Positions 35,001 to 50,000 of a stretch of DNA of 64,000 bases are shown piece after piece. Within the stretch, counting starts at the first letter, position 1; each line of letters begins with the position of its first letter. The notes under the pieces were generated by a model. That model saw nothing but the letters and a program-made list of their open reading frames with translations, ran no database searches and had not been told where the DNA came from. Both the position numbers and the translations under genes were made by a program. Source of the DNA: Pictodentalium vernedei (lineage: Eukaryota; Mollusca; Scaphopoda; Dentaliida; Dentaliidae); assembly GCA_031216915.1 (NCBI GenBank), contig CM062289.1, positions 447,106,910-447,170,909 of the forward strand, written 5' to 3'.

Positions 35001-38000
35001 ATTTTGGCCAACAATGTGCATTGCTACCACAGCATTTTCCTTGACACCCTGGGTAAGGGGAAATTAGTGACAGCCAATGTCTGTGACTGAACACTAATAT
35101 TCAGTTATGGCTCTGCAGTTTATGGCTTGAAATCAGTTTAAACTAGAGGTACTGTGAGCAAGCTCACAAAGTGATACCCCTCGCACCTCAGTTGTAGCCT
35201 TTTTGAAATGTATAAGTTAGATTATCTCCCCTTGGAAATGTGGGAACGGAATTATATTGCATCATGCGCATCTTCATATGGAGTTCTTCCATTGTGTAAA
35301 GTTTCATGAAAATTCATTGAACAGTTCAGGAGGAGTTGCGCTTACGAGGACATAACCATATGATGAGGCAATTGAAATGTATAAGTTAGATTATCTCCCC
35401 TTGGAAATGTCAGAACAGAATTATATTGCTTCATGCGCATCTTCATATGCAGTTCTTCCATTATGTAAAGTTTCATGAAAATTCAATGAACGGTTCAGGA
35501 GGAGTTGCGCTTTAAGGATGGACAGACGGACGGACAGGGTGATTCCTATATACTCCCCCAGACTTTGTTTGCGGGGGTATAAAAACAATTAAGTAGTAGA
35601 AATTACTGACCCAGGGGCATAAGGAGAACACAAGTCAACCATAGATATGTTATAATTATTTATTCAACTGATACAATCAACTGAAGATGCCTTGTTAGTA
35701 GAGGTTGTTGCAATATAGGGCCAATCTGATAGGTACAAACAGATGGTTTCGATTAGCTCATGGACAACCAACAACTCGTGCACTGGGTTCCAATGAATTC
35801 TATGAGCCAGCAGGCATATAGAACACATTGGAACTCAAGGGACGAACTGCAACCAAGGTTTTTTGCTTCGAAAATCCCACAACCTCCCAGCTCTGCAAAA
35901 AAGCAGGAAAAGAATTTCAACAGTCAAAATAATCTTTCCATGTTTTCCTCACAGAACTATAAAATCTCTGTCAGAAAAGAAATATGAGAATATTGATTCT
36001 GAGAAGCTATTTTCATTTGCTTCTCTTGAATCGGTTTTAATTTCGCAATATTTTGACCCAAGATGTATCAACTTTAATTCTCGTAAAATGTTAATTTGCT
36101 TCTTGTCATAGATTCCGAGTGTCCATAACCTTTTACCTAATGAATCAACTGTATCCACCCAAGCCAGAAAATAAGGAGACTGTCAACTGCAAAATGAGGT
36201 CCACAGAGGGTGAATTTAGTGATGCTACCCTGCACAGCAGGGTAGCATCACTAAATTTACCCTCTGAAACCTCAATCTGAATCAGGGTCTCAAAACTAAA
36301 CAGGAAGAGATACCCAGAGGATAAATTCGCTCACTGTATGGGATAGCATTTTCAAATTCACCCTCTGGGGACCTCATTTTGCAAATGTCAGACTGCTTAT
36401 TTTCAGGCCTGTGTCCACCCACATAATTTACAAATTAACCCCCTGCACACTGATGTAAAAATCTCAAAATTTCAGGCTGCTAATTTTTCCCATGATGCAA
36501 CTAGAGCTCTGTCAAACAAGACTGAATTGATTAAATTTCTAGTTGCATTATGGGAATAATGGCTACTTGAAATTTTGATATTTTGACATCAGTGTTTAGG
36601 GGGTTAAGCAGTAGAAAAAATATCTTTTTCAAACTAGATGTGGTCTGGGACCAAGAATACCACCCTGCGACACACTCTCTGATAGTGGGTATTATTAATA
36701 CCAAGTCTGTGACCTTGACCTTGTAGACAGGCATTACAACCAACCTTTAACACGACACACCCTATAGTGGAGGGCAACATTAATACCAAGTACCATCAAC
36801 ATTCTTCAAGGCTATCAAAAGTCCTGAGCCAGACACAACTTGTTACAGTTGGATCTGAATATGGGGGTACATGCACTTGAACTAAGTCTGTGACCTTGAC
36901 CTTGTAGACAGGCATTCCAGCCTTATTCACAACACACCCTCTGGTGGTGGGCAACATTAACACCAAGTATCATTAATATCCTTCAAGGCCATCAAAAGTT
37001 CTGAGTCAGACATGACTTGAACAGACAGATAGATGGACAGACAAAGTGATTCCAATATACCCCCCTCAACTTCAGGGTGTACAAAAATCTAAAAAAAACG
37101 TATCATGTGACCCCTCATTGGAACGAGCTCTATGAGTTCATTCCAATGAGGGGTCAAATGATATGATTTGGTTGAAATTTGCCAATATAGACACCGAAGA
37201 CCTCACTAGAAACCATTGCCGAGGTGCTATAACTTCAATGAGCAACTCCACCATAAGCCAGCCAAAGGCGCAGGTTTCTTTCTGAGGTGATCAGGAGTCT
37301 GAATTTTCCCCAGAGAGCAGTATGCATGCAGTATACTTGCATGCCAAAAGAAGATCCTGTCTGAGGAACTAATGACCAAAAATATTGTTTTCTATCTAGT
37401 TGTTTCTAGAAGTCACAGAGCATGATTATAGTCAACTTTAACCCAACGCGGACGATATCAAAATTTATTATTTTAAATATCATTTTTTCAAATTTTTAAA
37501 AAAAATTCAACAAAACCATATCATGTGACCCCTCGTTGGAACGAGCTCGACGAGCTCGTTCCAACGAGCGGTCACATGATATGGTTTTGTTGAATTTTTT
37601 TTAAAAATAATATTTTTTCAACTGCTGAATTTGCATATTACGAGGGCGGATGCGGGCGATTCGTTGGGTAAAGGGTTAATAGATCATTCTTCTTCAAAAA
37701 TCGATCACAACATTTCATAATCGTTCCAGCCTTAATATTATCTTGAAGTTTTCTGTCACCAAATAAAATTGAAAATGAAGGAATTACCTTCTCAAACACT
37801 GAGTTTGTGAATTCTATAAAATTCTATCCTGGATAAGATGGAAGAATCTATTTTGAAATTAAGGGAAGGTTTAATTTCTTTTTGTTACCTCCTTCAGACT
37901 TGTCTTGAAATGTGACCTCTTCTGTTTACCATATACACCTTTTCTAGCCATCTGTTCAACTTTTGAATTTTTTCCAGGAAACCGAACCTGTTGTCTCTTC

Positions 38001-41000
38001 CACATAGCTTCCCATTTCAGTTCTGGTGCTTCTCCATCGATTACAAACACTAAATTAACCCCAAGCTGAGTTAGGTAAGAGATTCGAAAGAACAGATTCC
38101 TGAAATGAAAGTGTCAATGACACTGTAGCTCAACTTGTCAAGACAAAGACAAAGACATGTACATGTATAGTATGTGACACAGCCATGACAAACATCTAGG
38201 TAATAACCTGATAACAAAGGTATATATAAAGTATTGTAACGGTCTGTACATAAATACTGACCGTTGCCTGTAACAAATGTATAGGTAAAGTATTGTAAAA
38301 GTGGGTGACAGTCAGATGCTAAACTAGAAAAGAAATCTTTGAGTCCCAGAGTAGGTCTGACTGAACCCCAAAATATTTGTTCTCATAGCACAGTGACAAC
38401 AAAGGCACCCCAAAACACACTCATTCCTGTCCCAAGGTGAAAACAAAGGTACCCAAGAAGTTTCGTGAAGATCAGTTCACAAATATGAGCTGTGTAGAAG
38501 TTGTGACAAAAAACTGATTTGACCTAATTTCAGTACAAAATGGCCACTGGCAGCCATCTTGAATTTTGGACCGCACCCAGAAACACTTGTTCTCGTCCCA
38601 AGGTGATAACAAAGGTACCCAAGAAGTTTTGTGAAGATCGGTTCATAAATACAGCCTCTAGCCCGAGCCGTATTGACATGTGCACTTACAGTGTATAAGT
38701 AGCACTGAATAAATCAAAGTTCATCTAATTTGCATAATTTCTGCACGAGAAAAAAACCCGTACCATATATGATGTATTCCATGTTACTAAACATTCAGAC
38801 AAAAATTTTTTCAAATCAGAACTTTCATACAGAAGTTCTGTACAAAAGACTGATTGCACTAATTTTGGTACAAAATGGCTGCTGGTGGCCATCTTGAATT
38901 TCGGACCACAACCAAAAACACTCGTTCTCATCCCATGGTGATAACAAAGGTACCCAAGAAGTTTCGTAAAGATCGGTTCATAAATACAGTCTCTAGCCTG
39001 AGCCGTATAGAAGTTGTGTACAAAAAATTGATTAGACCTAATTTCGGTACAAAATGGCCACTGGCAGCCATCTTGAATTTTGGACCGCACCCAGAAACAC
39101 TCGTTCTCGTCCCAAGGTGATAACAAAGGTACCCAAGACGTTTCGTGAAGATCGATTCATAAATACAGACTCTAGCCCAAGCCATATTGACATGTGTACT
39201 TACTGTGTGTAAGTTGCATTGAAAAAATCAAAGTTCATCTAATTTGCATAATTTCTGCACGAGAAAAAAACCTGTATTATATGTGATGTATCCCATGGTA
39301 CTAAACATTCACACAAAAAATTATTCAAATCAGCACTTTCATATGGAAGTTCTCTGCAAAAATCTGATTGCACCAAACTTTGTACAAAATGGCTGCCATC
39401 GGCCATCTTGAATTTTGGACTGGACCCAAAAACACTCGTTCTCGTCCCACGGTGATAACAAAGGTACCCAAGGAGTTTCGTAAAGATCGGTTCATAAATA
39501 CGGCCTCTAGCCTGAGCTGTATTGGCATTTGCACTTACAGTGCTGAAAGTAACACCAAAAAACATCAAAGTTAGTCTAATTTGCATAATTTATGCACGAG
39601 AAAAAAACCTGTATTATATGTGATGTATCCCATGGTACTAAACATTCATACAAAAAATTATTCAAATCAGAGCTTTCATATGGAAGTTCTGTACAAAAAA
39701 CAGATTTCTGCATCGTCGGTACAAAATGGTGGCTGGCAGCCATCTAGAATTTCGGACCGCACCCAAAAACACTCGTTCTCGTCCCACGGTCATAACAAAG
39801 GTACCCAAGAAGTTTCGTAAAGATTGGTTCATAAATACGGCCTCTAGCCCGAGCCATAGCAGCTTGGCACTTACAGCTCTGAAAGTAACACTAAATAAAT
39901 CAAAGTCAGTCTAATTTGCATAATTCACGCACGAGAAAAAAACCCGTATTATATGTGATGTATCCCATGGTACTAAACATTTATACAAAACTTTATTCAA
40001 ATCAGAACTTTCATACAGATGTTCTGTACAAAAAACTGATTTTTGCATCATCGGTACAAAATGGCTGCTGGCAGCCATCATGAATTTCGGACCACACCTA
40101 AAAACACTCGTTCCCATCCCAGGGTCATAACAAAGGTACACAAGAAGTTTCGTAAAGATCGGTTCATAAATACGACCTCTAGCCCGAGCCATAGCCAATT
40201 GTTGACGTACGGACAGACGGACGACGGGCCATGACAATAGCTCAAATTTGACTTCATCAAAGTTGAGCTAAAAATAATTTTAGACTTTCTACTTGAGAGT
40301 TTACTAAAGTCAATGAACCCTTTACCTAACATATTGATAATATTCAGCCAGCCCAGTTCACAAAACTCATGAATCAAATTTTAGTATTTTTTTTTGTTCA
40401 AACTTTGCCTCCTAAACATAGCTTTTAACTCCTCTTTGTAAAGACCTTCTTGAGCACCGGGAGTCAACAGCTATATGTCGGTGGCAAAAATTGAAATACG
40501 GCATTATTAAAGATTTTTTTTACAACTAGAGGTACTGTGAGCAAACTCACAAAGTGATCCCCCCCCCCCCCCCCCCGCGCCTGAAATGTATAAGTTAGAT
40601 TATCTCCCCTTGAAAATGTCAGAACATAATTATATTGCTTCATGCACATCTTCAAATGTCGTTCTTCCATTGTGTAAAGTTTCAAGAAAATTCTTCAAAC
40701 GGTTTAGGAGGAGTTGCGCTTACAAGGATGGACAGACGGTATAAGTTAGATTATCTCCCCTTGGAAATGTCAGAACGGAATTATATTGCTTCATGCACAT
40801 CTTCATATGGAGTTTACAACTAGAGGTACTGTGAGCAAACTCACAAAGTGATACCCCCCCCGCCCCCCGCGCCTGAAATGAATAAGTTAGATTATCTCCC
40901 CTTGAAAATGTCAGAACAGAATTATATTGCTTCATGCACATCTTCATATGTCGTTCTTCCATTGTGTAAAGTTTCAAGAAAATTCTTCAAATGGTTTAGG

Positions 41001-44000
41001 AGTTGCGCTTACAAGGATGGACAGACAGACGGACAGGGCGATTCCTATATACCCCCCCCCCCCCCCCCCCCCCAAACTTTGTTTGCAGGGGGTATAATTA
41101 TCACCTTCTATTCATGTTAGGTAAAGAGTTAACTACAGGCCTGGCGATTTGAGGCGAACAGCTGTTTGGGTTGCATGGAGGTTACCTGAAATGAAATTAT
41201 TTATTTACTGGTTCTTAATGCCACATCAGTAAGCTAAGGCTATATCGTGGCTAGAAAATAGTGGAAAGTAAAAAGTCATCATTTAAAAAGTAAAAAGATT
41301 GAATAAAAATAGAAAATAACTACAATCGGTCTGTCAAAGACAGGAGTGATTAGATCAACAATGAATAAATGAGAAAATAGAAGTGAGATGAATTTATAAA
41401 TCAACCTGATGAATTGAGACTTGAAGTCTTGCTAAAAAGAATAAAAACAATTTTAAAATTTATTAATAAAAAGGTTGATTTCCTTCAAGAACGACAGAAC
41501 TTTATGAGGATTTGTACTGTAAAACAGGTCTCGAAGAGACACAACATTAAAATACTGTCGTCTACTAAGCTTAAAATCAGTACAATGTAAAAGAATGTGT
41601 TCCAGTGACAACACTTGCTGGCAGGGAACACAGTACCCTCCAACAAAAAGGAATGTGTTGGTCGTGTATGACCAATATGACACTGTGTTAAAACTGCAAG
41701 ATCCTTTCTACAAAGGTTACTAAACGGGTAGTGATCATTAAGAGTTGGTCAGAAACGATGGAGCTTGTTATTTGTCGCCTCATCCCAATCCACCTGCTAC
41801 ACAGATTTGATGTAATTATTGATATGTGGTTTAAAATCACTGAATGGAATGTCAAAATCAGTGAGAGGCTTAAGTAAAGCTTGTTTTGCTGCACTGTCTG
41901 CTTAGGTGTTACCAGTGATACCTACATGTCCGGGTAACCAGCAAAACACAATATCACATTGGTCAGACATGAGAGTTGTTAACTTCTCTCGAAGTTCCAA
42001 AATGAGAGGGTTCTTCAACTTGGGGTTGAGTAAATCAAATAAAGAGGAAAGAGAGTCGGAAAAAATAATCGACTTCTTTTCCTGTACATTCTCGATGTGT
42101 TTAAGCGCGAGTTGAATAGCCTTAACTTCAGCTGTGAAAATAGAACTCTGATTCGGTATTCTGATTGAGGCGATATGATCACCAGTAACAGCAGCTGATG
42201 ATACTTTGTCACCATCTTTAGATCCATCTGTATAGATCCTTGTATATGTTCTATACTTGGACTTTATTTCGGCATATTTTTTTTGTTTGAACTGCAAGGA
42301 ATTGGTATCAGTTTTTTTGGTAGAAGCAAGGTCCAAAATAACTAGGTTTTTTAAGATGCCAAGGAGGAATATGTGATTTATGGTTTTCTTTTATAGAATC
42401 AGAATCAATTTCGGCAAACTCCATGTGGGGTTTAATTCTAATTCCCAGTGTAGGAATATGTTTCTGGTGGCGGTTAAAAAATTCAACATTTTGAGGTTCT
42501 GAAACACAATTATAAGCAGGATTTGATTTATTAGCCAGAAGTTTAGATACATATTGAAGCGACAGTTTAATTCGACGCTTCTCAAGAGAAGGCTCCTCAG
42601 CTTCAACAAGCATTGAATCTATTGGTGATGTTCGAAATGCACCTAGACTAATTCTAATGCCACTATTATGAATCGCATCAAGTGGCTTGAGATATGACTT
42701 CCTTGCAGATCCGTAAACTACAGAACCATAATCTAATTTAGATCTAACAAGTGATCTATACATATGAAGTAATGTTTTTTGGTCAGCACCCCAATCATTG
42801 CTACCAACAACATTCAGGAGGTTTATTGCTCTCTCACATTTAACTTTCAGTTGTTTTATGTGAGAAGTGAAATTCAGTTTGCTGTCAAACAACAAACCTA
42901 AGAATTTCACTTCTTTTACAACTTTAATGTTATTTCCATCCATTTTCAACTCTGGATCAAGATGATGCTTCTGGAGCTTACAGAAATGAATACAATTAGT
43001 TTTGGTCTTTGAAAACTTAAAACCGTTTTCTGTAGCCCATTTCTGGATTCTGTTTAAACACAGCTGAAGTTTGCGCTCTATAGCAATCATTTTTTGCTGC
43101 TATAGCAGATTAAAAAATCATCAACATACAATGAAGAATCTACCATATTCTCAATTGAGTCGATGATGCTATTGATCTTAATTGAAAAAAGGGTAACGGA
43201 TAAAATACTACCCTGAGGAACCCCCAATTCCTGCTCATGAGGATCAGACAACGCTCATCCAACACGAACCTGAAATTGGCGGTCCTTTAAAAAGTTTTCA
43301 ATAAAAAGGGGCATACGCCCTCTCAACCCCCTGTTAAAAAGATCTTTTAAAATCCCATACGTCCACGTTGTATTGTATTTCTTCTCCAGATCAAAGAAGA
43401 TGGCGACCACATGTTCTTTTCTGGCGAAGGCATTTCTAATAAACGTTTCTCAAGTCTGACCAAATGATCCACAGTACTTCTCTGGCCTCTGAAACCACAC
43501 TGAACATCCGCAAGCAGATTGTTTGATTCCAGAAACCAGACAAGTCGGTCATTGATCATCCTCTCCATGGTCTTACAGAGACAACTAGTTAGAGCAATTG
43601 GTCTGTAATTACTTGGATTGCAGTGATCCTTATCAGACTTTCGAATGGGAATAAATGTTGCCATTCGCCAGGAAGGTGGGAACTGGCCAGTCACCCAAAT
43701 ATCATTAAAAACTGACAACAAAAGTTCTAGTGAAGTTTGAGGAAGATGTTTTAAAAGTTTATAATGTATATCATCAGGACCAGTGGCAGTATCCTTTGCT
43801 CTATGCAAAGAGTTTCGGAACTTTTCCATAGAGAAAGGTTCATTGTAATCCGCTAAATTATTGGAGGTAAATTTAATCTTCTGTTTTTCTTGTTGTTTTT
43901 TAATTTTAATGAATTCTGGATTACAATTTTCAGACGAATGTTTAGAAAATGTGGAAGTGAGTTTTTTTGAAATTTCTGTTTCGGATGTGATTAACCCTTT

Positions 44001-47000
44001 ACCCAACGAATCGGCCGCATCTGCCCGCGTAATATGAAAATTCAGCAGTTGAAAAAATATTATTTTTAAAAAAATTTCACCAAAAACATATCATGTGACC
44101 CCTCATTGGAACGAGCTCATTGAGCTCGTTCCAATGAGGGGTCACATGATATGGTTTTGTTGAAATTTTTCAAAAAATGATATTTAAAATAATAAATTTT
44201 GATATCGTCTGCGTTGGATAAAGGGTTAGTGTGATGTTATCCTTCAGATGATGTACAGTTGATTTTGTTTCTTTTCCTTTAATCTTTTTAATCATTTTCC
44301 AAATTTTTGTGATTGGTGTGTTTTGGTTAATTTTAGAAACGTAAGTTTCCCAAGAATTTTTCTTTTTTTGTTTTATAAGTCGTCTTGTTTTTGCCCGATT
44401 AATACGCAGTTTATCTAAATTATGTGCGGTTGGTGACTTGTTAAATTCCCTTTCAATTTTTTTCCGATCTTTTATAGCCTGTTTACACTCACTATCAAAC
44501 CATGGTTTGGTGAGACGTTTTGGATTTGCCGAGGTTTTAGGGATGACTGTGTTTGCAATGTCAAGCAGCTCGTTTGTAAAATGTTCTATTTGGTCAGCAC
44601 TATCTTGAAATTTCTCCTGTGTGAGGCGTTCAGAACAAAGCGATGAGAAAGTGTCCCAGTCAGCTTTTTTAAAGTTCCACTGGGCCACTCTCTCATCGTC
44701 CGCCGGAACTACACTCTCCAACACAATTGGAAAGTGATCACTTCCGCACAAGTCATCATCTACCTTCCAAGAAAAAACAAGGAAGATAGAAGGGCATGCA
44801 ATCGAAAGATCAATTGATGTATACTAACCAGATGCGGGGTGCAGATAAGTGTCTGAACCATCATTAAACAAACACAAGTCATATTTTGTAATGAACTCAT
44901 CTACAGTTTTACCTTTTGCATCTTCTTGACTGCAGGAATCACCCCAAAAAGGGCCATGCACGTTAAAATCACCTAACAAAATGTACGGAGTTGTTGGACT
45001 AGTAACTCAAGATCATTCAGTTGTAGCATTTTACTCGGTGAAATGTAAATAGAACATAAGGTGATTGTCTTGTCTAAGGTTAGGCATACCGCTACAGCCT
45101 GTAAATTTGATTGCAAAGATACATAACTGTGAATAATGTCGTTTCTAACCAAGACGGACGTTCCTTGAATATGAAGATCAGTTTCATCTGCCCAGGCATT
45201 ATACGACATATAATGCTTAAAAGCTGAATGATCCAGAGTTTCAGGTTTCTTTAAAAGAGTTTCCTGCAGGCAAAAAGCTTCAGGTTTATATTTTTGGCTT
45301 AGTAGACCAAGTTCACTAAAATTAGCTCTAAAACCTCGACAATTCCACTGTATTGTATTATTTTTCTGTGTGTTATCCATATTTGGTTGGAGATTGGGAT
45401 GGTGGACGTATGGGCGATATAGCCACAGTATGTTTCTTCGGTGAGTTTTTCCTTGGGGACTTATTCTGAGAGGGGTTCGAGCGTAAGAGCTCAAACGTTT
45501 CATCAATACATTCACCGACCTCCATCTCTTCAAGGCCTTCAAACCTGTTGCGGGTCACAGGGTCTTGAAGAGCCTTAGGTGTTCTCTCTGAGAACTGTTT
45601 TTGTTTTTCATTTTATTTTCGTTTCTTTCTAGTTTACTTCTTTGACTCTGACTTAGATTTTGTGATTCTGGTTTCGGTTTTGGTTTAGTTTGGTCATTTT
45701 TTTGTTCGGATTTTGTTTCCTTTACTTTGTCTTCTGTGTTAATTTTTTCCTGTTTTTTCTGCAGATTTTTTTATTTTTCCTGTGGTGTTGTTGTTTGAGT
45801 TGCTGATGGTGTCTGTGTTGATTCAGGTTCTACTTTGTCTGAATGCTGTATAGTAAAGGCCTGTAATAAAGATGCTGAGCCATGTCCACGGTGTCTTACA
45901 TTCGACCGATCGTGTTGGTAATTTTTCAATGTGGCAGCATAGGATGCTGTTGATATATTCATGCCAGACATGGATGACACAATGTCTCTGGCCTCCTTGA
46001 AACTGATTTGCTTTTCACACTTGATTTTTTGTATTGTCTTTTCCTTTTTCCAGACAGGGCAATCCTTCAAGATGACATATGATTGCCTGACAGTTAATAC
46101 ATTTAAATGTTTCAGTTTCACATGATCCTTCATGAATATTGCTGCATTTATGACATGTTTACTTGCCTTGACAAGTATTCTGTCCATGACGAAACTTTTG
46201 GCACTTGAAACAACGAAGGGGATTTGGAATGTATAAATCCAATTTTGACGTTCAAGAAACCAATTTTAATATTTCTGGGTGGTCTTGTGCCATCAAAAGT
46301 ACAAATGTAAGAATTTGTTGGTATAATTTTTCCTTCTTTTTTAATTTCAATTCTTTTCACTGCAGTAATTCCTTGAGGCTTCAGTTCTAATGTGATGTCA
46401 GTCTTCTTCATGTCAGCCAGTTCCCGAGTTCGTATGACACATTTACTTGAATTGAGAGTTTTATGGGAATTTACTTTTATATTAAAATCAGTTATTTTTC
46501 TTGAGTGCAAGAGGTTATGGACTTGAATTTGTTTCATACATTCTATTAAAACATCCCCAGATCTTATCTTTTTGATGTTCTTAACAGTTCCCGCAATACT
46601 CTTGATGGCCTTTTCAAGAGCAAATGGGTTAATGGTGCCTAATTTCCTATTTTCAACTGTTGATTTAAAAAAAAAAAAAATTTTGGAGTGCTATCCTCGG
46701 GTGGAATCAGAGATGCTATTAAATTGGCGTCAGAGTCCTTTTTATCAGTAACTAAAAAGGTCTTTTGTTTTTGGTCGGTTTGTTTGCCATATTGTATATA
46801 TTAAATTGTTCACTGCCCCGGCTCCCACCCACCACGGAGTTCAACAAGGGATAGGGTTACTGCCATGCAGTGAACCCCCACTGGGTTGCTGGTATTCCCA
46901 CATGCCTGGTATGGAGCAGTATACTCAGCCAGTGTTGAAACGGAAGTATGCCACTGGTTGATTGGCCCGTGTGTGGAAGTGCCATGTCCTCAGATGGCAA

Positions 47001-50000
47001 TCATCCAACCAATCACTTTATAAAAACACTGTAATTAAGGTTGCCATGTAGAACTGAAGCAAACAGTGCAGTAAAACTAAGTATTTGGTAAAAAAGTGGT
47101 TAAAAACAGTACACAATGGCAATTATGATATTTGATTAAAATAAATGACTGATTGAATGACCACCAAATGCCCCCCGACGTGACACCCAGTACTTTTTGG
47201 GGTGGGGGCTCCCGATTGGCCAGAACGGACCATCCGACCATCCTTCTACTCCCGATGTTGGGGCCAAAACAGTGTACTGAACAGGTACCTCCATGATGGA
47301 GATCAGGACCAAAGCAATGTTTACGACCTGATCTCCATCCTGGAGATTTGTCCTAACCGGAACCCAGTCTGTTCTCAACTGTCAGGATTCCTTCCTCCGA
47401 GGCCTTCTGAGCGCACCTCACGGGAGAACAAAGTGCCTGCCAGATGGTATTAGCAGAATTTATCATTTTGGTCCGGGACTGCATATTTGTGTATTTCGCA
47501 TTAAACTAGCTCAATTGAGCAAACCTGCCAATTAGAAATTGGCAAACCTGCCCAACTGAGCAGGCAGTCCTCTATCCGCCACCTGTGGACCCGCCTAGTA
47601 GGGGATGATCAAATCCCCAGAAATGAAAAACGTGAACGAAAAACGAGTTGTGCCAAATTGTTGCCAGGTCACACAAAATTTGCAGCAAGTTAAATGATCT
47701 AGGGCGAATGAATAGTGGAATGATGCTGAGCATCAACCAATCATCAGCTGCATAGGTGTTTGCATCTGCCTGAATAGCTGCTCTGTTCGTCAATTATACT
47801 AAGCAATACTTAAGGCAGATGCAAACACCTGTGGTGATGATTGGTTGATGCTCAACATCATTTTAAGCTGTCGATCATCTTAAGATGTAAAGTAGGTACA
47901 AAATCAGGAAATGGCAATAATTCATGTCTCTGCCACAAATTGTGATTGTGGACACCATACTTTTCTGCAGCATGCTAGCCCCCTGCCAAGATTAGGCGAT
48001 ATTTGTATCTAATTTGTGTCTGAATTCAAGTGAATTGCTGCAACACAGCCTCATTATTGTTCCTAAGGATTTATTTTTATTCATTGGAATATTGGCAATA
48101 GGAGCAAGCAATTGGCTGTGATACAACAGTTCTGCATATATGTAGTGTCATTCTTCTTTTTCCAAAACTAATACAGAAACTCCCCACAGCCAGGGATCTA
48201 TATAGCAAGGAGACACAGCAAGCATTTGGCTCCAGGATTTAAATCCTGACTCCCGTTTTTAGAGTAAAGACAGGATTGACTGTTAAAATTATTTCCATCA
48301 GCTTTATACATGTACAGATGTTTTTTTTCAGTCAGTGCTAGTGGTGATCCAATTATCCCAATTCCGATGGTTGAAGTAGGACACTGAAGGAAATCTGTTG
48401 GTGCCTGTTATACTACAGAATTTCGTTGATAAATCATCAATTACAAAAGCTTAATACCACATAAGTTCTCAGAGTATGCATATTTAGTGGTGGGTAATAT
48501 TAGCCAAAATAATATTTGCATTTTGGTTGAGGTGTGGGGAAAAGATCGTTATTAACGATACAATCACAAGATATTGTTCTCGTGAAGATTGTGTTTCATT
48601 CCAGTAAATAGTGTTAATATGGTTTTGTGTTAGAATAGAATACACTTGGCTGTATTAACTAGGAATATACTGAGCACACATACTTTGTGTCTTAAATAAA
48701 TAATTTTGATGTTAATGTGTGTTGTGAAGTCGTATGACACATGATTTACACGTTTGTTGAAATGTATTATTCAATGTTCTTGTTTCAACTGGTTACCTCC
48801 CTTGATGTGTTTATCTAATGTTTACATGAACTCAACAATCATCTGGAAAGGGTGGCAATCTCGTACCGATTGCAGTTGGTAAATTCCATAATATCTCCGC
48901 TCTGCAAATCCCTAAACTTTCTGCTATGCACTACACATGTTTTTAATGGGGAAACGTTATTGAAATGGCCAGATATCAAAGTGATTTTTAATAGTCAGTG
49001 TTAAATATAGAATGACCAGAAACTGCCGGTTTTTAACTGCTGGTTGTCATAATCGGCCAATGCCCCATAACCAGCCGGTTCCGATTATCGGTTCATCACT
49101 AGTCAGTGCAATATAGCACTTTCAGTAAACTTTGTTTTACCAGACAGAACGTTTTTATAGGGCAAAACTTTTCTGGAGATCACACAGGCTGACATATCAT
49201 TTGAATCAACTCTATAAGCTGATTCCAATGATATGGCAACCTTGTGTTCCATAAAATAGGCAAGAATGTTTCTTTAGAAAAAAATATCCACTTTTGTCTG
49301 GGTATAGCATGAAGCTATATTAATATCTCCAGGCACATAAATTACAAATCTGGCTCCCAAATATCAAGTATAGGCTTTCAAACTGGCTGCTAAAGCCTGG
49401 TGGCCTGGTCACTCCCTGCCTGCAGCCCTGCCTCAAAATTTTAAAGAATGAGAAACTTACAGGGCTTATTATTTATTTATTGGTGTTTAAGGTCACATAC
49501 TTATGCACAATGGCTAATCGTGACAGTTTTACAGGTAGAGGAAGCTGGAGTACCCAGAGAGAACTACCGAGCATCAACGAGCAACTAGCGGCTCCTCAAC
49601 ATTCTAACTCTGTTGAAGCTCTGCTCAAGCAGGGTTATAGCAGTTGAAGACATGTGTATCATCAACGTGCAGTATGCCTTAGTACGCGACGTCATCGTGC
49701 CCCCATGTGGGCAACCAGGCTAAAGTACCTTGCCCAAGGACACAACGTGTGTCGTCCTCGACATGGATCGAACTTGGGATCTCTAGCATAGAAGTCCAAC
49801 AGTCTACTAGTACCACTGAGCCACCGCTCTCCCTATAGGGCTTATATTCTGCCAAGAATCGATTTATGCAAAAAAAACAAGAGAGAATCCATGTAGATTC
49901 TCGCTGCACCTCTGGCAGGATTTGAGTGAAAAGAATTAAGTCAATTTAACCCTTTAACTAACATAACAGTAGCAAATTAACCAATATAAGGCTAATATGA

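Larger units (their letters stand above)
41198..47000 (-). mobile_element. I/Nimb-like LINE, long but inactive
   Basis: Minus-strand non-LTR element with ORF1 (zinc knuckles), ORF2 (AP endonuclease, RT, RNase H, CCHC) and a short 3' tail that in the sense direction reads GATGTGGCATTAAGAACCAG followed by TAAATAAATAA. RNase H after RT places it in the I group; Nimb is the likely clade. The 5' end is uncertain, at or beyond 47000. It is broken by several stops and frameshifts and by a TTAA MITE. Confidence 0.85.
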
